From JAWKZG01 sp041396125 (GTDB taxonomy: Bacteria > Pseudomonadota > Gammaproteobacteria > Competibacterales > Competibacteraceae), in assembly GCA_041396125.1 (NCBI GenBank), contig JAWKZG010000003.1, forward strand, positions 1-64,000: DNA of 64,000 nt, in the 5' to 3' direction. Position 1 is the stretch's first letter, and each line of letters opens with the position of its first letter. A program made the position numbers and the translations under genes. This document shows, piece by piece, positions 47,351-55,419 of the stretch. The notes below the pieces were generated by a model. The model ran no database searches. It had not been told where the DNA came from and worked only from the letters and a program-made list of their open reading frames with translations.

Positions 47351-47736
47351 GCCAGGTGCTCCGGCCCAAATGACAGGGGTAACAGTTCTCCCAGAGTGAC
47401 ACTGCGTCGCACGCCGCTTGAATCACACAAATGGATTGGCAGTTCAGCCGCACCAAATTCCCGCAGTTTTTGCCGGCAACCACCGCAAGGGGTGACCAGA
47501 TCGGGGCCATCGGCCAGCACCGCAACTTCGATCAATTCGCGCTCACCCGCCAGAATCATGGCAGCCAGCGCCGAAGCTTCGGCGCACCAGCCTTGTGGAT
47601 AGGCGGCATTTTCGACATTGCAACCGGCGTACACGCGCCCGGAGCGCGCTCTGACCGCAGCGCCTACTTTGAACGTGGAGTACGGTGCATACGCCTGCTC
47701 ACACGCCTGGCGGGCAGCAACAAATAAATCATCCAT
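47347..47736 (-). CDS. cdd: Cytidine deaminase
   Basis: A 129-residue homotetrameric-type cytidine deaminase. The catalytic CAEASAL carries a zinc-binding Cys and the proton-shuttling Glu, and PCGGCRQKLREF supplies the other two zinc cysteines; YSTFKVGAAVRARSGRVYAGCNVENAAYP binds the nucleoside. It is the first gene of cdd-pnp-deoA, a compact nucleoside salvage operon. Confidence 0.9.
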   Translation of the reverse strand: MDDLFVAARQACEQAYAPYSTFKVGAAVRARSGRVYAGCNVENAAYPQGWCAEASALAAMILAGERELIEVAVLADGPDLVTPCGGCRQKLREFGAAELPIHLCDSSGVRRSVTLGELLPLSFGPEHLA

Positions 47737-47822
47737 CGGCTTCTCCGGTAGGGGCTAATGCCATCAGCCCGATATGGTAAACGGCAATAGCGGCCAAAAA
47801 ACAGCAGGCTCAAGGTACAGGC

Positions 47823-47858
47823 AAAAAAAACCGGCCGCTGCATGTGCAAGGACCGGTT
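47823..47858 (-). terminator. Intrinsic terminator of the cytochrome gene
   Basis: On the minus strand AACCGG pairs with CCGGTT around a 22-base internal segment, and the right arm runs into eight T residues. A second perfect palindrome, TGCCGCTAGCGGCA, sits at 47871-47884, just before it on the same transcript. Together they end transcription of the cytochrome gene before cdd. Confidence 0.65.
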
Positions 47859-47929
47859 TGTAACAGCTCATGCCGCTAGCGGCATTTGGGCTCAATACGA
47901 CGGAGCGGCAGCCTCTGCTGCTAGCTCGC

Positions 47930-49213
47930 TTACTGTGATTCGCTTAGCATATAACCCAGGGCATTCAGGATTTGCTCGTCCGACATATCGGTACGCCCAC
48001 CTTTGGCCGGCATGCCTTTAAAACCGTTCAGAACATGTCCTTTAAGCGTATCCCAACCCTGTGCAGCCCGCGGTGCCCAGGCCTCTTTATCACCAAATTT
48101 CGGTGCGCTGGGAATGTTCCCCAGATGGCAAAAACGGCAAACCGTGTCATACACTTGCTGGCCCTGCGTCAGGTCAAGACCGTCCGGTAAGACCAGACCA
48201 GCCGGTGTCGCTGCGGCTTCAGCAGGAGCAGTTGCCGCCGGGGCAGTTGCACCCGCGCTTGCTGCCACCGGTGCAGACTGCTCGGTCGCGGCAGGCGCAG
48301 CTTCAGCGGCAGGTTCAGCAGCCGCCTGTTCAGCTTCTGCAGCAGGCTCGGCTGCCGCCTGTTCAGTTTCTGCGGGCGCAGCTTCAGCGGCAGGCTCCGC
48401 AGCCGCCTGTTCAGTTTCTGCAGGCGCAGCTTCAGCGGCAGGCTCGGCTGCCGCCTGTTCAGTTTCTGCAGGTGCAGCTTCTGCAGCAGGCTCGGCAGTC
48501 GCTTGTTCGGTTTCTGCGGGTGCAGCTTCAGCGGCAGGCTCGGCAGTCGCTTGTTCAGTTTCTGCGGGCGCAGCTTCAGCGGCAGGCTCGGCAGCCGCTT
48601 GTTCAGTTTCTGCGGGCGCAGCTTCAGCGGCAGGCTCGGCTGCAGCCGCCTGTTCGGTTGTAGCAGGCGCGGCTTCTGCAGCAAGCTCCGCGTCAGTAGC
48701 GGCCAGTTCGATACCACTTTGCTCCAGCATATAGACAACAGCCGCTTTAATATTGTCTTCCGTCGCACCTGGTGCCTGCCCTTGCGGCGGCATCTGATTA
48801 AAGCCACCAACAGCATGCTGCACCAGAGTATCCAGACCTTGCTGATAGCGCGGTTCCCAGGCTGCGGTGTCGCCCGGTTTAGGCGAATTCAGCAAGCCTT
48901 GGGCATGACAGCTGGCACACACTTGCTGGTATAGCTGCTCACCGCCAAGTTCTGCTTCTGCGGCAGCAGTCGTCCCACCACCTGCCAACCGGGCCTGCTC
49001 CTGCTCCGCTGCCGGCGTACCCGCAACAACAACATGGCCCGGTTTCGCCAGTTGCTGGGCTGCCCGCTCCGCCCGGAAGGCATCCTGCTCGCCTGCATCA
49101 TCATCGACTACCAGATGCGCGATAATGAAAATGGCAATGGTGATAAACACCAAAAGCCCCAACACCGCGCTGATAATCGTCACGAATGTTTTATCTTGTT
49201 GATCCACAGCCAC
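47930..49213 (-). CDS. Membrane-anchored diheme cytochrome c (two c5-like domains) with a long Ala/Glu/Pro repeat linker
   Basis: A 427-residue protein. An N-terminal helix (about residues 11-35) anchors it in the inner membrane. Heme site one is CASCH (residues 99-103) and site two CRFCH (359-363), both in cytochrome c5-like domains with GGFNQMPPQG and GFKGMPAKGG near the axial Met. Residues about 185-315 between them are repeats of a 16-residue unit. GTG 49213 is the likely start. It probably carries electrons in the periplasm to a terminal oxidase; the linker may let the second domain reach out. Confidence 0.87.
   Translation of the reverse strand: MAVDQQDKTFVTIISAVLGLLVFITIAIFIIAHLVVDDDAGEQDAFRAERAAQQLAKPGHVVVAGTPAAEQEQARLAGGGTTAAAEAELGGEQLYQQVCASCHAQGLLNSPKPGDTAAWEPRYQQGLDTLVQHAVGGFNQMPPQGQAPGATEDNIKAAVVYMLEQSGIELAATDAELAAEAAPATTEQAAAAEPAAEAAPAETEQAAAEPAAEAAPAETEQATAEPAAEAAPAETEQATAEPAAEAAPAETEQAAAEPAAEAAPAETEQAAAEPAAEAAPAETEQAAAEPAAEAEQAAAEPAAEAAPAATEQSAPVAASAGATAPAATAPAEAAATPAGLVLPDGLDLTQGQQVYDTVCRFCHLGNIPSAPKFGDKEAWAPRAAQGWDTLKGHVLNGFKGMPAKGGRTDMSDEQILNALGYMLSESQ
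48269..48661 (-). repeat. 48-base tandem repeats encoding an Ala/Glu/Pro-rich linker
   Basis: The 16-residue unit AETEQAAAEPAAEAAP occurs about six times with small changes (AAA versus ATA after EQ), framed by diverged copies and one shortened copy (EAEQAAAEPAAEAAP). The DNA repeats are 48 bases long with few differences, so copy number can change by slippage. The opposite strand is also open over the whole repeat, which creates a false long ORF. Confidence 0.85.
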
Positions 49214-49275
49214 ACCTCAAGGAATGATTAGGAAAAATTTCGCCCGTCCGGGAATACGGGGGGCAATCGCTGTGC

Positions 49276-49303
49276 AGTATAGCTTTTTGTGCACAGCTCT
49301 CAA
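49276..49303 (-). promoter_or_regulatory. Sigma-70 promoter of the cytochrome gene
   Basis: On the minus strand TTGAGA (49298-49303) and TATACT (49276-49281) are 16 bases apart, 62 bases before the GTG at 49213. Both elements differ from consensus at one position. Confidence 0.55.
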
Positions 49304-49447
49304 ACTGGCGCGCCACTGATCCGGCTTCGCCCCGACCGTGCTGCAGTCTAACGCGTTTTTTTGCAGGCTTATCGGTATTCTTCAGGCACAAGGCGCTTAT
49401 AATGAATGAAAAGAGTTGCCCGCCCAATTCGCAAAATCCGAAACGTA

Positions 49448-50056
49448 TCACCAGGATGCAGTGCTGGCGATAATTAATTTTTCCAGCTCCTGATACGAAT
49501 AAACTGCCGGTAATTGCGCGTACTCGGCACGCACATTGTCCGGCGGGGAAAATAAAATGCCAGCATCCGCATGCAGCAGCATAGGGATATCATTATAAGA
49601 ATCGCCTGCTGCCACAATTTTAAAATTAAGGCCCTGCAGCGCCTGCACCGCATGCTGCTTCGGATTCTGCTGGCGCAAGCGGTATCCTGTCACAGCGTCA
49701 TTGGCATCGACTTCAAGCTTATGGCAAAACAGGGTGGGCCAGCCCAACTGGCGCATCAGCGGCTGCGCAAACTCATAGAACGTATCAGACAGAATCACCA
49801 CCTGAAACTGCTGCCGCAACCGGTCGAGAAAATCCTTGGCGCCCTCCAGCGGACTCATTTCGGCAATCACACGCTGGATATCTGTCAGTTTGAGCTGATG
49901 CTCGTCCAGTATACGCAGGCGGTGCTGCATCAGCTGATCGTAATCAGCAATATCCCGCGTAGTCAGTTTCAGCGCATCAATCTGGCTTCGCTGGGCGAAT
50001 TCAATCCAGATCTCAGGTACCAAAACCCCTTCCAGATCAAGGCAAACGATATGCAT
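49448..50056 (-). CDS. thrH: ThrH-like phosphoserine phosphatase / homoserine phosphotransferase
   Basis: A 202-residue HAD-family enzyme. ATG 50056 gives MHIVCLDLEGVLVPEIW, the typical ThrH start with the nucleophile Asp; VVILSDTFYEF, then LFCHKLEV and VAAGDSYNDIPML are HAD motifs II-IV. Pseudomonas ThrH removes phosphate from phosphoserine and can move it to homoserine. An in-frame start seven codons upstream is less likely. Confidence 0.87.
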   Translation of the reverse strand: MHIVCLDLEGVLVPEIWIEFAQRSQIDALKLTTRDIADYDQLMQHRLRILDEHQLKLTDIQRVIAEMSPLEGAKDFLDRLRQQFQVVILSDTFYEFAQPLMRQLGWPTLFCHKLEVDANDAVTGYRLRQQNPKQHAVQALQGLNFKIVAAGDSYNDIPMLLHADAGILFSPPDNVRAEYAQLPAVYSYQELEKLIIASTASW

Positions 50057-50284
50057 AAATACCCCGCAAGCCCCCATAGGCGAGTTAAAAATGGCGAAAC
50101 CCTACCGATAATATCGTGCTCACGCAAGCCTTGTGATCCACTATAATGCGTGCTCATGCCATTGATGCCGTTCAGACGGTCGATTGGTACCAACGATCAG
50201 TAATTGCCGCTATACCTGCACTGACACATATCCGTAAAGCGTTTATTACGATTATAATGAGGCTAATTTGAAATAAGCACGGTT

Positions 50285-50656
50285 ATGGCCAATCCCATCG
50301 CACAAACGCTATTCGACGACATAAATCTACTTGATGAAATCGACGAAATTCTACGCAACAAACTGGTTGATCTAGAGCGCAACGGCGCCTCGACCGATGA
50401 GCTCAATGCACAGGCGGAATATCTGGGGCGTATGTATGATTTGTTCGATGCCAAAATTTCGGGCCAGCCGAACGAATTGAACCATAGCGATGATTTCAAA
50501 GAGTATACCTATCAATTTCTGGTCGACAGCTTCATGGAGCGCATCCATGCGGTGTACGATCAGGACAACCCGCTGCCGCCTGATCAGGCGAAGACCATTG
50601 TTGAGCAAACGCGCGGCAAACTTCGCCGGATACGCCGCATTCTGTTTTCCCATTAA
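50285..50656 (+). CDS. Unknown 123-residue protein preceding nitrile hydratase
   Basis: I do not recognise a family. The protein is mostly helical, acidic at the N-terminus (LFDDINLLDEIDEIL) and basic at the end (RGKLRRIRRILFSH), with no signal peptide or membrane segment. A TATAAT at 50253-50258 may be its -10 box. It ends 15 bases before the nitrile hydratase alpha gene on the same strand, so it is probably cotranscribed; an accessory role is possible but unproven. Confidence 0.6.
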   Translation: MANPIAQTLFDDINLLDEIDEILRNKLVDLERNGASTDELNAQAEYLGRMYDLFDAKISGQPNELNHSDDFKEYTYQFLVDSFMERIHAVYDQDNPLPPDQAKTIVEQTRGKLRRIRRILFSH

Positions 50657-50671
50657 AACCGGATTTGCAGC

Positions 50672-51298
50672 ATGAGCCATCATCATCACAACGATCCTCT
50701 GCCCGATACCGTCCTGCGCGTCAAGGCGCTGGAATCCCTGCTGATCGAAAAAGGCCTGGTTGATCCCGCTGCCCTGGACGCATTGATCGAAACCTACGAG
50801 ACCAAAACCGGTCCCCGTAACGGTGCCAGAGTCGTAGCACGGGCCTGGTCAGATCCTGCTTACAAGCAGCGACTGCTCAGTGACGCCAGCGCCGCCATTG
50901 CCGAGTTCGGCTTTCGCGGCCGTCAGGGTGAAGACATGGTGGTGCTGGAAAACACCCCCACCGTACACAATCTGGTGGTCTGTACGTTATGTTCCTGCTA
51001 TCCCTGGCCAGTGCTGGGACTGCCACCGGTGTGGTATAAATCAGCGCCCTATCGCTCCCGTGCGGTGCTCGACCCGCGTGGCGTGCTGCGTGAATTTGGC
51101 CTGCATCTGCCCGACGAAGTCGAAGTACGGGTCTGGGACAGCACGGCGGAACTGCGTTATCTGGTCTTACCAATGCGGCCCGCCGGCACAGAAGGCTGGT
51201 CAGAGGAACAATTGGCTGATCTGGTCACTCGCGATGCCATGATCGGGGTTACCCAGGCCCTCACGCCAGCCGGGCAATCAGCCGGAGCAGCAACATGA
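50672..51298 (+). CDS. Nitrile hydratase alpha subunit, cobalt type
   Basis: A 208-residue alpha subunit. The metal site VCTLCSCYPW has the three cysteines that are post-translationally oxidised; Thr after the first Cys is the cobalt-type signature (Ser in iron enzymes). RAVLDPRGVLREFG and the His-rich N-terminus (SHHHHNDP) are usual. The enzyme hydrates nitriles to amides. The stop overlaps the beta gene by ATGA. Confidence 0.9.
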   Translation: MSHHHHNDPLPDTVLRVKALESLLIEKGLVDPAALDALIETYETKTGPRNGARVVARAWSDPAYKQRLLSDASAAIAEFGFRGRQGEDMVVLENTPTVHNLVVCTLCSCYPWPVLGLPPVWYKSAPYRSRAVLDPRGVLREFGLHLPDEVEVRVWDSTAELRYLVLPMRPAGTEGWSEEQLADLVTRDAMIGVTQALTPAGQSAGAAT

Positions 51299-51627
51299 AC
51301 GGGGCCCACGATCTGGGCGGCATGCACGGCTTTGGCCCGATCAATCCAGAGCTGGACGAGCCGGTCTTCCACGCTGACTGGGAACGTCGCGCTTTTGCCA
51401 TCACACTGGCGATGGGTGCTTACGGGGCCTGGAATCTGGACATGTCACGGCATGCCCGCGAACGCATGGACCCCGCTGAATACCTTGGCAGCAGCTATTA
51501 TGAACACTGGCTGCACGGTTTGCAGACACTGCTGCTGGAAAAAAATCTGCTCACGGAGGCCGAAATCCAGGAACGGATGGCAACACTCGCTAACGCTCAG
51601 GACAACCCACCCGCTGCCGGCCAGTAA
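51295..51627 (+). CDS. Nitrile hydratase beta subunit, N-terminal domain only
   Basis: A 110-residue protein starting MNGAHDLGGMHGFGPINPE and containing ERRAFAITLAMGAYGAWNLDMSRHARERM and YLGSSYYEHWLHGLQTLLLEK, clear beta-subunit N-terminal sequence. Full beta subunits have about 220 residues; the SH3-like C-terminal half is missing and the 66 bases before the convergent hppD stop cannot hold it. Either the missing half is encoded elsewhere, as in split enzymes such as thiocyanate hydrolase, or this is an accessory-type or truncated protein. Confidence 0.82.
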   Translation: MNGAHDLGGMHGFGPINPELDEPVFHADWERRAFAITLAMGAYGAWNLDMSRHARERMDPAEYLGSSYYEHWLHGLQTLLLEKNLLTEAEIQERMATLANAQDNPPAAGQ

Positions 51628-51693
51628 AGCACCAATAAAGCAACTATAAAGCAACTATATTAATCGCCTTGCAGCGGGCCTGGTTGCGTCAGT

Positions 51694-52776
51694 TCAGCCA
51701 GCCTCGGCGCTGAGCACACCCCGCCGGATCTGATCTTCTTCTATCGAATCGAACAACGCCTTGAAGTTGCCTTCGCCAAAACCCTGATTACCCTTGCGCT
51801 GAATGATTTCGTAGAAAATCGGGCCGATGACCGTATCGGTAAAAATCTGCAGCAACAAATTATCGGCAGCGGTTTTGTCCATCGGCTCACCGTCGATCAG
51901 AATACGATTCCGGCGCAGTCGTTCCAGGTCTTCGCCGTGTTGGGACAGGCGCTGATCGATTTTATCGTAATAGGTGTCAGGGGTATCCATAAAGCGGACA
52001 CCGCGCCCGCGCAGGGTTTCGACCGTTGTATAAATATCGCCTGTTCCCAGCGCAATATGCTGAATACCCTCGCCGTTATGATCTTTCAGATATTCCGCGA
52101 TCTGGCTTTTGTCGTCGCTGGATTCATTGATTGGAATGCGGATTTTGCCGCAAGGACTGGTCATAGCCCGCGAATGCAAACCGGTCAGCTTGCCGGCAAT
52201 ATCGAAATAGCGGATTTCCCTGAAGTTGAAGAATTTTTCATAAAATCCCGCCCAGTAATCCATATTGCCGCGCTCGACATTATGGGTCAGGTGGTCGATA
52301 TAGGTCAGTCCGGCACCGACAGGGCGTTGCTCAACACCGGGCAACGGCCGGAAATCAACATCGTAAATACTCTGTTCACCGTAGCGATCCACCAGATAAA
52401 TCAGCGAACCGCCGATGCCCTCAATGGCCGGAATCCGCAATTCCATCGGCCCGGCACCGGATTCCACCAGCGTCGCGCCCTTACCGACCAGCGTTTTAAT
52501 CGCCTGGGCGGCGTCTTTGACCCGAAAGGCGATAGCGTTCGCGCTGGGCCCGTGAATTTCAGTAAAGTGCTCGGCCTGACTATCCGGCTCGGCATTCAGA
52601 ATAAAATTGATATCGCCCTGACGATATAGCGTGACATTTTTGCTGCGATGCCGGGCAATCGCACTAAAGCCCAGCAGCTCAAACAGGCGAGCCAGATCAG
52701 CGGGATTTTTCGACGTGTATTCAACAAATTCAAACCCGTCTGTACCGAGCGGATTGTCCCAATGTTGGGTGGTCAT
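51694..52776 (-). CDS. hppD: 4-hydroxyphenylpyruvate dioxygenase
   Basis: A 360-residue non-heme iron enzyme of tyrosine breakdown, making homogentisate. The iron ligands are the His in YIDHLTHNVERG, the His in EGIQHIALGTGDI and the Glu in GPIFYEIIQRKG; GFGEGNFKALFDSIE is the C-terminal family motif. A divergent Lrp-type regulator lies upstream. Homogentisate-pathway partner genes are not in the window. Confidence 0.92.
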   Translation of the reverse strand: MTTQHWDNPLGTDGFEFVEYTSKNPADLARLFELLGFSAIARHRSKNVTLYRQGDINFILNAEPDSQAEHFTEIHGPSANAIAFRVKDAAQAIKTLVGKGATLVESGAGPMELRIPAIEGIGGSLIYLVDRYGEQSIYDVDFRPLPGVEQRPVGAGLTYIDHLTHNVERGNMDYWAGFYEKFFNFREIRYFDIAGKLTGLHSRAMTSPCGKIRIPINESSDDKSQIAEYLKDHNGEGIQHIALGTGDIYTTVETLRGRGVRFMDTPDTYYDKIDQRLSQHGEDLERLRRNRILIDGEPMDKTAADNLLLQIFTDTVIGPIFYEIIQRKGNQGFGEGNFKALFDSIEEDQIRRGVLSAEAG

Positions 52777-52976
52777 AAGCAGTCCTCCAATATGGCCCTT
52801 AACGATTGCACGATCTTTCCCCCGGCCCGCTAATAAGCGGCGGCAAAGATAGCAGTGGTGTCATTCAAACGTTAATAGTTTACGCCGCTGCGGGTGACGA
52901 ATGTGTGCAAAATCATGGTCATATATCATAGAAATTGCGATAATCCAGCACCATACAACTCGTTTATGCGGATATT

Positions 52977-53450
52977 ATGCACTCTATCCAACTTGATGCG
53001 TTTGATCTGCGTTTATTGCAGGCCTTGCAGGACAACAGCCGCCTCACCAGTCTGGAATTGGCCGAGCGGGTACGGCTGTCCGCCTCGCAGTGTCAGCGGC
53101 GCATGAAAAAACTCGAAGACGCGGGTGTCATCGAACGCTACACCGCTGTTTTAAATCGCCCCAAAACCGGGTTCGGGGTTATGGCGATCATTACTGTCAG
53201 ACTCGAAAAACATGGCCGCTTCCCCTCGCAGGAATTCAAGGAAGCCATCGACCGTTACCCGCAAATCCTGGAATGCTGGGCCACCACCGGTGATTGCGAC
53301 TATATCCTGAAAGTTGTCACCCGCGATTTAAACGCCTTCACAGTATTTCTGATGGATGAACTGCTCGGACTGCCTATCGTCGCCAGCGTCAAATCGAGCA
53401 TTCTATTGCGACAGCTCAAAGCGACCACAGCGCTGCCCTTGGATATTTAA
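52977..53450 (+). CDS. Lrp/AsnC family transcriptional regulator
   Basis: A 157-residue regulator: N-terminal helix-turn-helix (LDAFDLRLLQALQDNSRLTSLELAERVRLS split over residues 5-35), hinge, and the C-terminal RAM ligand domain with ECWATTGDCDYILKVVTRDL. Divergent from hppD across 200 bases, so it probably controls hppD in response to an aromatic amino acid. No clear operator could be picked out by eye. Confidence 0.87.
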   Translation: MHSIQLDAFDLRLLQALQDNSRLTSLELAERVRLSASQCQRRMKKLEDAGVIERYTAVLNRPKTGFGVMAIITVRLEKHGRFPSQEFKEAIDRYPQILECWATTGDCDYILKVVTRDLNAFTVFLMDELLGLPIVASVKSSILLRQLKATTALPLDI

Positions 53451-53456
53451 AAAAAT

Positions 53457-53663
53457 TCAGGGCTTGTTTTTGGGCAAAGGCAATATCTGACTGTCGTCGC
53501 CCTGCCGGCGTAATTGTGCCCACTGTTGGCACCAGTCGGAGCAATAAACCGGCTCGCCGCTGGCGCGGGCTGTATTCTGAATGTCAGTGTCATAAACCAA
53601 AACGCCACAATTCATGCATTTGACGTACTCTTCGACGTAATATCGCTGGTCGGAAAAACGCAT
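53457..53663 (-). CDS. Small zinc-ribbon-like protein of the hydantoinase cluster
   Basis: A 68-residue protein from ATG 53663 with two cysteine pairs: KCMNCGVLVYD and YCSDWCQQW, a likely zinc site. It begins right after the hyuB stop on the same strand. I do not know its family; position suggests a small subunit or assembly factor of the hydantoinase-type complex, like the third subunits known in acetone-carboxylase-type relatives. Confidence 0.6.
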   Translation of the reverse strand: MRFSDQRYYVEEYVKCMNCGVLVYDTDIQNTARASGEPVYCSDWCQQWAQLRRQGDDSQILPLPKNKP

Positions 53664-53664
53664 T

Positions 53665-55377
53665 TTAATCCTCGTCTGTCTGCTTTGTCGCCGCGTAGGC
53701 ATAGACTGTCTGTGCGTTGGCGGGTGATACCCAGCCTTCCTGTAAATCTGCTGCGATCAACTCAGGCGCGCGCGCCTGCACCTCGCCCCAGCCACCGCCG
53801 CCGGCAGTTGTCAGCCAGATGCGGTCACCCGGATTAAGCGTCATACCGGCGAATTTACTGGGGCTGATTTTGCCGCTGTCTTTCGATAGCCGAGCGCCAT
53901 TCAGTGCTGCCCTCGCGCCTGATATACAGACTGGCTTTGGCGGCTTCGCCACCGCCGTGCAAGCCCCAGGGCGCGCTTTTGTGTCGATCCCCCATATGAC
54001 TGATGGTGATCGGCACGTCACGGCACAGGTATTGTTTGGTTACGCCCAGACCGCCGCGATACTGGCCCGCACCGCCACTGTCCGGCACCAGCGCGAACTG
54101 TTCGATCAGAAACGGGTAGCGCACCTCCAGCACTTCGGTCGGAATCATGCGGCAGTTGCCATTGATGCAATTCACCGCATTATTGCCATCGGCGAATGGT
54201 CGACCACCCCAGCCAGCAGAAAGAAAATCGTAACAGACGTAGTACTCGCCACTGCGCGGATCGGTGCCGCCGAACAGGAAATTGCAATGGGTGGCGGCAT
54301 CGGTAGCCGGGGCCCGCTGTGGCAACGCCTGAGCCAGCGCGCCGATTACCGTATAGGCGATACGCGGATGGGTCTCGGTATTGCCGCCCACTTCGGGGGC
54401 CGGGTAATCGACATTGACGATGCTGGTCGGCGGCGCGACGATCTTGATCGGCCGGAAGCAACCCGAATTTTTCGGGATAGTCGGATCGGTCAGATGCAAA
54501 ATAGCGTTGTAACTGGCCGACCAGGTCACCCCCAGCGTGGCATTGATCGCGCCTCTGGCCTGGTGGTCAGAGCCGGTAAAATCAACAATAATTTCATCGC
54601 CTGTACAAAACAGGCAACGCGGATATTAAACGGTCGGTCGTCGATGCCGTCGTCTTCCATGAAATCGCTGAAGCGGTAGCAACCATCCGGGATCGCCGCC
54701 AGTTCTGCCCGCATGCGCTTTTCCGAATAATCGAGCAACTCCCGACAAGTCTGACGAAACACCGAGGTGCCCTGTTTTTCGATCAGCTCTACCATGCGTT
54801 CCGCGCCCAGCTCCACAGCGCTGATCAAAGCCCGGTAATCACCGTAATTCTGCCGTGGCGTGCGTACATTCGCCAGCAGCAGTTTCCAGACATCATCAAT
54901 GTCTTCGCCACCCCGTTTGATCTTGACCGGCGGCACCCGCAAACCCTCGTGGAAAATCTCGGTCGCTTCGCTGGCAAAACCACCAGGGACAGAACCGCCG
55001 GTCTCGGAAACATGGCCGATAGCGACCGCGTAAGCGATTAATTCGCCAGCGACGAAAACGGGCGTGAAAAAGGTGTGTTCCGGGGTATGCAGACCACCCC
55101 GGTAGGGATCGTTGTGCACGACCACATCGCCCGGCATCATGCGCTCGGTGGCCAGTTCTCTGACACAGGCCTGAATCACCAGCGGCATGCCACCGATCTG
55201 GGCCGGACAGTAATCGGCCACTGCCAGCATCTGACCGTCCGGGTCAGCAATCGCGCAGGTAAAATCCAGGCCTTCGTTGAAAATGGTGGAATACGAGGTT
55301 TTCATCAGCACGATGCCCATCTCGCGGCAAATCGCCACCATGGTCGATTCCAGAATCGTCCGATTGACCATATCCAT
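53665..55377 (-). pseudogene. hyuB: Hydantoinase B / N-methylhydantoinase subunit, two frameshifts
   Basis: ATG 55377 has GGGGGA seven bases ahead; the frame is open to a TTG at 55419. MVAICREMGIVLMKTSYSTIFNEGLDFTCAI, GDVVVHNDPYRGGLHTPEHTFF and the Gly-rich TTAGGGGWGE at the end are typical of HyuB. A G is missing at 54600-54601 (VQ then GDEIIVDFTGSDHQARGAIN) and an extra A occurs at 53881-53883. Repaired length is 570 residues. HyuA and HyuB together hydrolyse cyclic amides with ATP; substrate specificity is not visible. Confidence 0.82.
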
Positions 55378-55419
55378 TAGTGCGTCCCCCGTTCTTATTA
55401 GCCTTATCTTGCTGTTCAA

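Noticed and set aside
48269..48661. Regular repeats that could suggest a CRISPR array
   Set aside because: The units are contiguous 48-base copies in a protein frame with no unique spacers and no cas genes.
48003..48734. A 243-codon plus-strand ORF rich in Ala, Ser and Gly
   Set aside because: It is antisense to the cytochrome repeat linker; repeats without stops in either strand create it. No ribosome site or family match, and the minus frame has two heme motifs.
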